Source: Nocardioidaceae bacterium (GTDB taxonomy: Bacteria > Actinomycetota > Actinomycetes > Propionibacteriales > Nocardioidaceae). Taken from it: DNA of 44,222 nt. Shown here piece after piece: positions 29,806 to 38,691 of this stretch (position 1 is the first letter of the stretch; every line of letters begins with the position of its first letter). A model generated the notes under the pieces. The model did no database searches and was not told where the DNA came from. It was given only the letters and a program-made list of their open reading frames with translations. Both the position numbers and the translations under genes were made by a program. The stretch is from contig JAUJOO010000008.1 of assembly GCA_030447585.1 (NCBI GenBank), positions 74,387-118,608 on the forward strand, in the 5' to 3' direction.

Positions 29806-30015
29806 ATGGCAACGCGCGAAAGCGGTGGCCAGCAGCACAGGACCAAGCGCGCCGCGGAGGCGGAGGAGTCGGCTGCGGAGACCGCCGAGGAGCTGAAGGA
29901 ACGCCAGGACAAGATCGACGAGGACGTCGACGCCATCCTCGACGAGATCGACGAGGTGCTCGAGTCCAATGCCGAGGACTTCGTGAGATCGTTCGTCCAG
30001 AAGGGTGGAGAGTGA
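29806..30015 (+). CDS. pup: Pup, prokaryotic ubiquitin-like protein
   Basis: 69-residue, mostly disordered protein tag. The N-terminal half is low-complexity and rich in Glu/Ala/Lys. DAILDEIDEVLESNAEDFV is the helix that binds the ARC coiled coil, followed by RSFVQKGGE at the C terminus. The last residue is Glu, so it can be ligated by PafA directly, without prior deamidation by Dop. It follows dop and precedes prcB, the standard order. The frame is intact, with GAGGAGG just before the ATG. Confidence 0.97.
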   Translation: MATRESGGQQHRTKRAAEAEESAAETAEELKERQDKIDEDVDAILDEIDEVLESNAEDFVRSFVQKGGE

Positions 30016-30049
30016 CCGCGCTGGCGGGCTTGGACCAGGAAGGAGCTGT

Positions 30050-30962
30050 GTGGCGAGCGATCATCGAGGCACCCGGTGTCTACCGGCTGCCTTCCTGACC
30101 CCTGGCTCCTCATCGTTCACCGAGTTCCTCGCTGCTCGAGCCTCACGAGCCGGAACTCCTGCCGGGGCGCCGTACACCGCCGGGTTCCCCGCTGACCACT
30201 GAGGCACCGCACGGGACGACGATCGTCGCGGCCACCTTCGCCGGCGGCGTCGTCATGGCCGGCGACCGGCGCGCGACCATGGGCAACGTCATCGCGCAAC
30301 GCGACATCGAGAAGGTCTTCCAGGCGGACGAGTTCTCCAGCGTCGGCATCGCCGGGGCAGCCGGCGTCGCGGTCGAGGTCGTCCGGCTGTTCTGCGTGGA
30401 GCTGGAGCACTACGAAAAGCTCGAGGGCAGCGTCCTGTCCCTGGACGGCAAGGCCAACCGCTTGGCCACCATGATCCGCTCCAACCTGCCGATGGCGATG
30501 CAGGGGCTGGCCGTCGTACCGCTGTTCGCCGGGTACGACCTGGAGACCGGGCAGGGCCGCATCTTCTCCTACGACATCACCGGTGGACGCTACGAGGAGC
30601 ACTCGTTCCACTCGGTGGGTTCGGGCAGCCTGTTCGCCCGCGGCGCTCAAGAAGCTCTTCCGCGACGACCTGTCCGCCGACGACGCGGTGATCGTCTGCG
30701 TTCAGGCGCTGTACGACGCCGCCGACGACGACTCCGCCACCGGCGGGCTCGACATGACCCGGCGCATCTTCCCGGTCGTCGCGCTTGTCGACGAGGCGGG
30801 CTACCGGCGGCTGGACGACGAGGTGGTCGGCTCGGTCGTGGACACCGTCTTCGCTGAGCGGATGCGCCGCCCGGACGGCCCACCAGCGCCCCTGCTGAGC
30901 CGACCGCGACCGAGGAATCAAGCGCCGAGACCCAACTCCGACGACGAAGACCACCGCGGTGA
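30050..30962 (+). CDS. prcB: Proteasome beta subunit PrcB (three frame breaks)
   Basis: Catalytic subunit of the 20S core. GTG at 30050 follows AAGGAGC. A propeptide of about 55 residues (SSSFTEFLA, then a break near 30137, then [15 protein letters not shown]) is cleaved at HG before TTIVAATF; the catalytic Thr1 codon is at 30216. [12 protein letters not shown] and the Lys in IEKVFQ complete the active site. A break near 30648 falls between [10 protein letters not shown] and [14 protein letters not shown] third near 30895 is needed to reach the TGA at 30960-30962, which overlaps the prcA GTG (GTGA). Confidence 0.92.
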
Positions 30963-31641
30963 CCGCTCCGTTCTACGTCTCGCCCGAACAGGTCATGAAG
31001 GACCGGGCCGACTACGCCCGCAAAGGCATCGCCCGCGGTCGCAGCGTGGTCGTGGTCCAGTACACCGGGGGCATCTCTTCGTCGCCGAGAACCCCTCGGA
31101 GCGCCCTGCACAAGATCAGTGAGATCTACGACCGCATCGCCTTCGCCGCCGTCGGCCGGTACAACGAGTTCGAGAACCTGCGGATCGCCGGGGTCCGGCT
31201 CGCCGATCTCCGCGGCTACGCCTATGACCGCCTCGACGTCACCGGGCGGGGGCTGGCCAACGCCTATGCCCAGACCCTCGGCGCGATCTTCAGTGCGTCT
31301 GGGGAGGCCAGATGAGATCGAGCTCGTCGTCGCCGAGGTCTGGCGCCAGCCCCGAGTACGACCAGATCTACCGGCTCACCTACGACGGCTCAGTGGCCGA
31401 CGAGCGCGGCTTCGCCGTCATGGGCGGGTCAGCGGAGGCCATCAGTCGTACGTCCAGGAGCACTACCGCGACGGTTCCCCTCCTCGCCGATGCGCTCCGG
31501 CTCGTCGACGGGCTCGCCCACGACGGTCCTCAACGGTACGCCACGCGAGCTGCCCGCCGGCCAGCCCGAGGTGGCCATGCTCGACCGGGATCGCCCACGA
31601 CGCACGTTCCGCCGCTTGACCGGGCAGGTCCGGCTGTCTGA
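30959..31641 (+). CDS. prcA: Proteasome alpha subunit PrcA (several frame breaks)
   Basis: Outer-ring subunit that gates the core and docks ARC. GTG at 30959, coupled to prc[20 protein letters not shown] is the gating N terminus, followed by [18 protein letters not shown] double break near 31075-31105 hides ILFVAENPS before [22 protein letters not shown]. Further breaks near 31290-31345 (ELVVAEVW, then [21 protein letters not shown]) and near 31440-31530 precede [19 protein letters not shown] and FRRLTGQ. The exact stop is uncertain; TGA at 31639-31641 fits the usual length. Confidence 0.87.
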
Positions 31642-32656
31642 TGGTCGGCGGCCGCGACGGGCACGGCCGAGCCGACCGGAGCGGCCTGGACACCGACGAA
31701 CATGCCCTGACCACCCCTCGCCTCAGCGGGCGGACCACGCCGCCAGCAACTGGGCCTCCACGGCCGCAGACAGTCCTGCGCCGCGGCCGGTCCAAGCCCC
31801 GGTCGCGCTCGTCCGCCAGCGTGTCCGCCAGCGTCTGACGCAGCGGGCGGCGGCGCATCCCCGCAGCGAGCCCCGATGTCCGGTGGCGCCCGGCCCGGCG
31901 CGCGGATCCGCTTCCCAGCCACAACGGCAGCGAGACCCCCGCCCACGGCTGGACGCCCTGCTCCAGCAGGCCACGCCGGATCCGCGGCCACCAGATCACC
32001 CTCCCAGCCGGCGACCTGCGCACAGGCTGATCCTTCCGGTAACGGGATCAAGCCGACCGCGTTGAGCGGCCCACTTCCGGCTTCCCGACAGCCGGCTGGC
32101 GTAGTCGCGGACGTCGAGGAGATGGCACGAGGTGCGCGAATCGGGCACCAGCATCGCCGCCGCGGGCGAAGCGGGCCGGCCTGCGGACCCGGTGTGCGGT
32201 CACCAGTTCTGGCCAGCAGCCCGGCACGGGAGAGGTGCTCAACATTCCCGGCCGCGTCGACGGACTCCCGCTCGGAGGAGACCTTCCTGAGCAGGCCGAT
32301 CCCCCGATCGCTCCGGGCGCAGCGGGTCGGTGAGCGGCGCGTCTCCGACATGCCGGGCGTGTCGATGACTCGCTTCCTGAGCACGAGGAGACGTACGTCC
32401 ATGTGGTCATCGCCAGCGCGGTCAGGCCGGCCCGCCGGCCTTCAGGACACCTCCACCACGGAGTACCACGTACGCCCGCCACCATTGTCCTCGTTGTCGC
32501 CGCCGTCCGGCCCGGATGAACTCGACGCCCCCCGGCGGTCGCCGCCGCGGCCGCGCGCCAGGCAGGTCACCCCGTCTACCTCGGTCGCGGGCGATGCCGG
32601 CTTGCGCGTGGCCGAGGAAGACCTTCTCGAGGACGAGGAGTCGCATGCGTTCGACA
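31642..32656 (+). other. About 1 kb without a recognisable gene
   Basis: Lies between prcA and pafA. Long open frames exist on both strands (for example minus 31530-32402, plus 31876-32664), but their translations are Arg/Pro/Ala/Ser-rich without family motifs, and no frame shows a steady G/C third-position pattern over more than short pieces. The flanking genes carry many frame breaks, so a real gene here could be shredded beyond recognition. The minus-strand piece near 32230-32400 (GIGLLRKVSSERESVDAAG) has the most coding-like codons, but I do not recognise it. Confidence 0.5.
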
Positions 32657-32662
32657 TAGGCT
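32657..32662 (+). promoter_or_regulatory. -10 hexamer TAGGCT of pafA (leaderless)
   Basis: TAGGCT is followed by six bases and the ATG at 32669. Confidence 0.5.
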
Positions 32663-32668
32663 GAGGCC

Positions 32669-34024
32669 ATGGACCGCCGCATCTTCGGCATCGAGAACGA
32701 GTACGGCGTCACGTGCACGTTCCGCGGGCAGCGGCGGCTCAGCCCCGACGAGGTGGCGAGGTACCTGTTCCCGCCGCGTCGTCTCCTGGGGCCGCTCCAG
32801 CAACGTGTTCCTGCGCAACGGCGCGCGGCTCTCTCGACGTGGGTAGCCACCCCGAGTACGCCACTCCCGAATGCGACTCGGTCATCGACCTCGTCACCCA
32901 CGACAAGGCGGGGAGCGCATCCTCGAAGGCCTCCTCGTCGACGCCGAGCGCCGGCTGCGCGAGGAAGGCATCGCCGGCGCATATACCTGTTCAAGAACAA
33001 CACCGACTCCGCGGGCAACTCCTACGTGGTTGCCACGAGAACTACCTGGTGAGCCGGCACGGGGAGTTCGCCAGGCTCGCGGACTGTGCTCGGTCCCGTT
33101 CCTGGTCACCCGCCAGATCATGGTGGGTCCGGAAAGGTGCTGCAGACGCCTCGGGGGGCCTCGTACTCGGTCAGCCAGCGCGCCGAGCACATCTGGGAAG
33201 GAGTGTCGAGCGCCACCACGCGCTCTCGCCCGATCATCAACACCCGCGACGAGCCGCACGCGGACGCCGAGCGCTACCGGCGGCGCACGTGATCGTCGGC
33301 GACTCCAACATGAGCGAGGCGACGACGCTGCTCAAGGTCGGCTCGACCGACCTGGTGCTGCGGATGATCGAGGCCGGTGTGGTGATGCGCGACCTCACGC
33401 TGGAGAACCTCATCCGGGCCATCCGCGAGATCAGCCACGACATGAGGGGCGGCGCAGCGTCAGGCTATCCACCGGACGCGAGGCCAGCGCGCTCGACGTC
33501 CAGAACGGGTACTACTCAAGGCGCAAAGACTTCGTCGACCGACGCGAGCTGCGGACCACGACGATCGACGCAGGTGCTCGACCTGTGGGAGCGTGCGCTC
33601 AAGGCGGTGGAGTCCGACGACCTCAGCCTGGTGGACGCGAGATCGACTGGGTCATCAAGTACCGGCTGGACGAACAGTACCGCGCCCAGTACGGGTGGGC
33701 CTTTCATCGGCGCGCGTCGCGCAACTGGACCTTGCCTACCACGACATCCACCGCAGTCGTGGTCTCTTCTACCTGTTGCAGCGCCGCGGCCTGATCGCCG
33801 TGACCACCGACCTCGCCATCTTCGAGGCCAAGTCGGTGCGCCCGCCAAACCACCCAGGCGAACTTCGGGGCCAGTTCATCCCGCAAGGCTTCAAGAACGC
33901 CGACACTACCACTGTCGACTGGGTCCATCTCAAGCTGAACGACCGAAGCGCAACGCACCGTGCTGTGCAGGACCCGTTCACGCTCACATGACGAAGGGTC
34001 GAGCGCCTCATCGAGTCGATGTGA
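32669..34024 (+). CDS. pafA: PafA, Pup-protein ligase (heavily frame-broken)
   Basis: Ligates Pup to substrate lysines using ATP; paralog of Dop. The ATG at 32669 gives [20 protein letters not shown]. Pieces spread over three frames reassemble in order: [27 protein letters not shown] (catalytic Asp), [119 protein letters not shown], ending VERLIESM at TGA 34022-34024. I estimate around 15 indels in 1.36 kb. Every conserved segment survives, so this looks like poor sequence, not a decayed gene. Repaired length about 452. Confidence 0.88.
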
Positions 34025-34026
34025 GT

Positions 34027-34032
34027 TACGCT
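34027..34032 (+). promoter_or_regulatory. -10 hexamer TACGCT before the FKBP gene
   Basis: Directly after the pafA stop; transcription would begin near 34039, about 22 nt before the proposed GTG at 34061. No clear ribosome site. Confidence 0.3.
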
Positions 34033-34060
34033 AGGTCGTCTTGTCAGTTGTCGTTGATCC

Positions 34061-35000
34061 GTGGTGTCTGTCTTCGTGCGCCACGTACTGCCGGGTTGAT
34101 CCTGCCCGCCTTGCTCGTCCCTGACGGCTGCTTGCGGCAGTGGCGGGCAGCCGACGACGCTCCGCAGGACCGGCTAGGGACGATAGACGACGTCACCGTC
34201 AGCAGCTCTGTCGAGACAACGCCGGAGATCGAGTTCAGCGCCCCGCTCAAGTTCGCTGAGACCGAAGCCGAGGTCCTGGACAAGGGGCCTGGAAACGGCG
34301 ACGCCGTCAACGACAACTCGATGGTCACCCTCGACTACCTCGGCGTCAATGCCAGTGACGGCGCGACCATCGACAGCTCCTACGACACGGGCAAACCAGC
34401 GACTTTCAGCCCGCCGACACGATCGAGGCTTCGCTACCGGCTTGCAGGGGGCCCGCGCCGGAGACCGCGTTGTCATCGCAGTCGCATCCAAGGACGGGTA
34501 CGACCCCACGGGCAAGCCGGAAGTGGGAGTTCGCCCAGGTGACAGCCTCATCTTCGTCGTCGACGTGATCAAGGTCGTCAACCCGACCCCCATTCCCGAG
34601 AGCGCAGCTGCCGAGCGTCAAGCAGGACAAGGACGGTGATCCCGTCAAGTTCCTCGCCAAGCCCGACACCCCGAAGTCGGTGCCGCTGCTCGAGACCTAC
34701 GTCGTCAGGGCAGGGGACGGGCCCAAGGTCGAGGCCGATGACACGCTCACCGTCGAGTATCTGGGACAGGTATGGCCGGACGGCGCCGTGTTCGACGAGT
34801 CCTACTCCAAGAAGAAGCCGGTCAGCTTCCCGCTCACCGACGTCATCGAGGGCTGGAGCCAGGGACTGCTCGGACAGCAGGTGGGGTCGCAGGTCATTCT
34901 CACCATCCCCAGCGACCTGGCGTACGGCGAGGCCGGGCAGGGCAGCGTGATCCCACCCAACGCAGACCTGATCTTGATCGACATCGTCGACGCCAAGTAG
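34061..35000 (+). CDS. FKBP-type peptidyl-prolyl isomerase lipoprotein with two FKBP domains (frame breaks)
   Basis: Proposed GTG at 34061: VSVFVRHVLPG, then after a break near 34092 LILPALLVPDGC, a lipoprotein-like signal with its cysteine (usual lipobox LTGC slightly altered). First FKBP domain, degenerate: SMVTLDYLGVNASDGATIDSSY, a break near 34415, then GFATGLQGARAGDRVVIAV. After another break near 34625, the second, canonical domain: TLTVEYLGQVWPDGAVFDESY, VIEGWSQGLLGQQVGSQVIL and IPSDLAYGEAGQG to the TAG at 35000. An exported folding helper. An FKBP gene next to pafA is known from Streptomyces. First gene of a run with pafB and pafC. Confidence 0.84.
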
Positions 35001-35042
35001 CGAGCGTCGACGAGGTCACGCATTTCGCCCGACCGAGGAGGC

Positions 35043-36001
35043 GTGGTGACAAAGCGTAAGTCTGAGCGGCTGATGAACTTGACCATCTGTCTGCTGGTCG
35101 CGCGCCACTACATCACCAAGGACCGCATCCGACAGGCCGTCGAGGCCTACCACGACATGGGCGACGACGCCTTCGACCGGATGTTCGACCGTGACAAGGA
35201 AGAGCTTCGGGTGCTCGGTGTGCCGATCGAGCTCTGGACCTGTGCAGAAGGGCTTCGAGGACGAGGTCGGCTACCGGATCAGCCGCACGCAGTTCGAGCT
35301 GCCCGAGGTCAGCCTGGAGGCCGACGAGGCGGCAGTCGTCGGACTGGCTGCCCGCGTCTGGCAGCACGCGAGCCTGCCTCGGCGACGACCCAGGGGCTGA
35401 GAAAGCTGCGCGCAGGTGGGGTCGACGTCGACGAGGGCGTTGTCGATCCTCGAGCCGCAGTTGGCCATCGACGAGGCGGCGTTCGACTCGGTGTTCGCGG
35501 CGGTGACTGAGCGTCGCCCTGGATTTCGAATACCGCACACCGACCTCGAGCAGCAGCATGACCCGGCATCTGGGCCGTGGGAATCGTCTCCTGGCACGGC
35601 CACTGGTACGTCGTGGGGCACGACGTCGACAGGGACGCCCCCGGATGTTCCGTGTCTCGCGGATCCAGGGCGAGGCCCGGCCGACGGGGCCGCCAGGCAG
35701 GCTTCGAGCCACCCGCGGACCTCGACCTTCGCGCCCAGGCCGAGGCGCTGGCGCCTCCCGTCTGCACAGCACCGCGACCGTCCGGCTGCGGCGAGGCGCC
35801 GGAGACGCCCTGCGGCGACGGTCGCGCTCTGTGCGGCAGCTCGAGGACGGGTGGACGGAGATCGAGGTGCCGTACGGCAGCGGTTCATCGCTTGCCGACG
35901 AGCTGGCCTCCATGGGCCCGGACGTGGTCGCCCTCGCTCCGGCAGAGATCCGCGATGCCGTCGTACGCCGTCTGGAAGCGATATCAGGGAGCCACCGATG
36001 A
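35043..36001 (+). CDS. pafB: PafB, WYL-family transcriptional regulator (frame breaks)
   Basis: Partner of PafC in the PafBC activator that controls the mycobacterial DNA-damage response; not part of the proteasome despite its name. GTG at 35043 behind GAGGAGG; KRKSERLMNLTICLLVARHYITKDRIRQAV is the winged-helix start. Breaks near 35243, 35385-35400, 35440, 35515, 35570, 35635 and 35680-35780. Conserved pieces in order: GYRISRTQFELPEVSLEADEAAVVGLAARVW, QLAIDEAAFDSVFAAVTERR, GIVSWHGHWYVVGHDVDR (WYL-like segment), RSVRQLEDGWTEIEVPYG and the end DAVVRRLEAI. The stop overlaps the pafC ATG (ATGA). Confidence 0.87.
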
Positions 36002-36976
36002 CCGCGAACGCCCAAGAACAGGTCCAGCGCATGCTCGCGCTGGTGCCCTACCTCACCAAACGCGACGGTATCGCCGTCGACGACGTGGCCCGCGACTTCG
36101 GTGTGGCGCCGTCTCAGATCGTCAAGGACCTCAAGGTGCTGTGGTTCTGCGGTCTGCCCGACGCCGTCAGCGGTGACATGATCGACATCGACATGGAGGC
36201 TCTTGATGGTGAAGGCGTGGTCAAGCTCAGCAACGCGGACTACCTGACCAGGCCGCTGCGCCTAGCACCGCACGAGGCGCTCGCGCTGATCGTCGCGCTG
36301 CGCGCGCTGCAGGAGGCCAGCGGTCCGGGGGCAGAGCAGCCGTCGACCGGCCCTCGCGAAGCTCGAGGGCGGCGACGGGAGGTGGGGCGTACGGCGCAGG
36401 CTGTCGACGTGCACGTGGACCCCGGTGACGCCGAGATCCGCGCCACCTTGGACCGGGCGCTGGATTGACAACGTCCGGCTGCACATCAGCTACTACGTCC
36501 CGGGGCGTGACGAGATGACTGAGCGCGACGTCGACCCCATGCGCCTCGTCTTCGCCGACGGGCAGGCCTACCTCGAGGGCTGGTGCCACCGGGTCACCGA
36601 GACACGGTTGTTCAGGGTCGACCGGATCGACGCTGCCAAGCTGCTCGACGTGGCGGCCACGCCGCCCCCGGAGGCGACGCGGAGGGACCTGTCAAGAGGC
36701 CTCTTCCAGCCCGACCCAGAGGACCCGGTCGCGGTCGTCGAGCTTGCGGCGAATGCTCGCTGGGTCGCCGACTACTACCCGACAGAGTCGGCTGACGAGA
36801 CGCCCTCGGGGAAGCTTCGCATCCGGTTGCGGTTCAGCGACGCCGAATGGCTGGTGCGGCTGATCCTGCGCCTCGGTGGCGACGCCACCCTCCTCGAGCC
36901 GGTGGAGCTCGCGGCGGCGGTGCGCTCTCGGGCGCAGAAAGCCCTGTCCAACTACTCGGCCGGCTGTTCGGCCTGA
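35998..36976 (+). CDS. pafC: PafC, WYL-family transcriptional regulator (two frame breaks)
   Basis: Second half of PafBC. ATG at 35998. N-terminal helix-turn-helix: RMLALVPYLTKRDGIAVDDVARDFGVAPSQIVKDLKVL. Breaks near 36345 and 36460 interrupt the middle (LARLEGGDGR-like sequence is scrambled). The WYL domain reads LHISYYVPGRDEMTERDVDP, then QAYLEGWCHRVTETRLFRVDRI, where AYLEGWC stands at the usual WYLEGWC position. It ends AAAVRSRAQKALSNYSA. Repaired length is about 325. Translationally coupled to pafB. Confidence 0.9.
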
Positions 36977-37015
36977 CCTCCCGTCCGGGCGGCTCGCGCC
37001 AACGCGCTGACGGCG

Positions 37016-37021
37016 TACGAT
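37016..37021 (+). promoter_or_regulatory. -10 hexamer TACGAT of tatA
   Basis: TACGAT would start transcription near 37028; GAAGGA at 37051-37056 precedes the ATG at 37060. Confidence 0.45.
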
Positions 37022-37059
37022 AGGACACAATCACGTCGTCGAGTACGTAAGAAGGAATC

Positions 37060-37352
37060 ATGGAAGTATCGGACCGACCTGAAAGCTGCTCATCCTGCTC
37101 GTGCTCGTGCTCCTCTTCGGGGCCAAGAAGCTGCCCGAGCTTGCTCGGGGAAGCGGTCGTGCGCTGCGCATCTTCAAGTCTGAGACCAAAGGCGTGATGG
37201 ACGACGACGACGATGACGACACCCGTGCGCAGACGGCTACCGCGCAGGGCCAGATCACGTCGCCGCGTACCCGCGTCGAGCCGACGGATCCCTCCGCGCC
37301 GGTCGAAGCGCAGACCACCGACGCGCTGCCGCCCACGCACACCGAGAAGTGA
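37060..37352 (+). CDS. tatA: Sec-independent translocase subunit TatA (two frame breaks at the N terminus)
   Basis: Pore-forming Tat component for folded proteins. The ATG at 37060 follows GAAGGA. Adding one G at 37063 yields the typical GSIGPTE start, and a second small indel near 37080 leads into LLILLVLVLLFGAKKLPELARGSGRALRIFKSE, the membrane helix, FGAKKLPE hinge and amphipathic helix. A run of seven Asp (VMDDDDDDDTRAQ) follows, then a disordered Thr/Pro-rich tail. tatC follows 22 bp later, as in M. tuberculosis Rv2094c-Rv2093c. Confidence 0.9.
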
Positions 37353-37374
37353 TCATCGCCTCTTGGCGGGCTGA

Positions 37375-38217
37375 ATGGCCATAGCGAACCGGCGGCCGGG
37401 CAAGAGCACGCCCCCGACGACCGACGAGGGGCAGATGAGCCTCGCCGAGCATCTGCGTGAGCTTCGCCGCCGGCTGGTCATCAGCATCGCCACCATCTTC
37501 GTCGGCTCCGTGGTGGGGTTCATCTTCTACGAGGAGGTCTCCAGCCTGCTCACCGAGCCGTACAGGTTGTCGGCGGACAAGGTGGCCAAGGAGCAGGGTG
37601 TCGACTCCAATGCGGTCATCAACGGTGTTGCGACACCGTTCCTGCTGCAGGTCAAGGTGGCCCTGGTGGCGGGCATCGTGCTGGCGAGCCCTGTCTGGCT
37701 TTACCAGATTTGGGCGTTCATCCTGCCCGGCCTCCACCGCAACGAGCGCAAGTGGACGTACATCTTCATGGCCATCGCGGGTCCCCTGTTCCTTGCCGGC
37801 GTCGCACTGGGCTACTACGTCCTGCCCAAGGGGCTCGCGGTGCTCATCGGGTTCACACCGGAGGATGTGACGAACCTGGTCGACCTCAACGGCTATCTCG
37901 TCTTCATCCTGCGCATCCTGCTGGTCTTCGGGGTGTCGTTCGAGATCCCGTTGTTCGTCATCCTGCTCAACCTGGCCGGCGTGCTACAGGCTCGCCAGCT
38001 CGCCCGCTGGCGGTCATGGATCGTGTTCGGGACGTTCATCTTCGCTGCGGTGGCGACGCCGTCGACCGACCCTATCACCATGCTCTTTCTCGCGCTGCCG
38101 ATGACGCTGCTCTTCTTGCTCTCGGAGGTGATCGCACGGGTCATCGACCGCCGGCGCGGTCGCGACAGCGAGCCCGACTACGCTGACTACGACGACGACA
38201 CCGCGTCGCCGATCTGA
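37375..38217 (+). CDS. tatC: Sec-independent translocase subunit TatC
   Basis: Receptor for twin-arginine signal peptides, 280 residues, intact. MSLAEHLRELRRRLVISIA is the diagnostic cytoplasmic N-terminal motif. Six membrane segments follow, including KWTYIFMAIAGPLFLAGVALGYYVLPKGL and VFGVSFEIPLFVILLNLAGVL with the conserved FE. It ends in an Asp-rich cytoplasmic tail (EPDYADYDDDT). Forms an operon with tatA; sits directly after pafBC and is cleanly sequenced, unlike its upstream neighbours. Confidence 0.97.
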   Translation: MAIANRRPGKSTPPTTDEGQMSLAEHLRELRRRLVISIATIFVGSVVGFIFYEEVSSLLTEPYRLSADKVAKEQGVDSNAVINGVATPFLLQVKVALVAGIVLASPVWLYQIWAFILPGLHRNERKWTYIFMAIAGPLFLAGVALGYYVLPKGLAVLIGFTPEDVTNLVDLNGYLVFILRILLVFGVSFEIPLFVILLNLAGVLQARQLARWRSWIVFGTFIFAAVATPSTDPITMLFLALPMTLLFLLSEVIARVIDRRRGRDSEPDYADYDDDTASPI

Positions 38218-38298
38218 GTCGGGGCACCACTCGACCAGCCGACCACCACAGCATCAGGGACGCGGCCTGCCTGGCTAGGAGACAGCGCTATCGCCCAC

Positions 38299-38664
38299 GT
38301 GGACCCGTTCGACCTCCCTGACTGGCTCGGCACGGAGCAGGTGACGTGGGCTGCAACGAGCGCACTGACCAGCGGCCCCCTTGTCAAGGGAGTGCTAGAG
38401 GGACCGGCCGGACAGCGGGAGCCGCTGGACCTGCTGGCCTGCGACGCCGCATACCCGAAGCCGTTGCTGGCTGACGACGAGCGCCGGCAGGCGCACCAGG
38501 CATGGCAGTTCGGTGAGGTTCTGCTCATCGCGTACGACGAGCGGCCGGCGGCGGCCATGCCGGGCTCGCGGTTCGACGCCAACGACGCCTGCGAGGTGAT
38601 CCGCAGGGTCGCCAAGGCGGTGGGCGCCAGCCCGGCCCACTTCACCGTTGCGATAGCCCTCTGA
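38299..38664 (+). CDS. Small conserved-looking protein of unknown function
   Basis: GTG at 38299 gives a 121-residue soluble protein starting VDPFDLPDWLGTEQVTWAA and ending AHFTVAIAL. It has no signal peptide, membrane segment or catalytic motif I recognise. G/C third positions and a stable frame support real coding. It sits between tatC and the APH-like gene on the same strand. Similar short proteins next to tatC may exist in related actinobacteria, but I cannot name the family. Confidence 0.68.
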   Translation: MDPFDLPDWLGTEQVTWAATSALTSGPLVKGVLEGPAGQREPLDLLACDAAYPKPLLADDERRQAHQAWQFGEVLLIAYDERPAAAMPGSRFDANDACEVIRRVAKAVGASPAHFTVAIAL

Positions 38665-38691
38665 GCAGACGGATCTGGCAGTCTCGGAGTC

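Noticed and set aside
31530-32402. 290-codon minus-strand frame as a novel gene between prcA and pafA
   Set aside because: Only a short piece has coding-like codon use; no start signal, no motif, and it overlaps the prcA end. Kept as an unexplained region instead.
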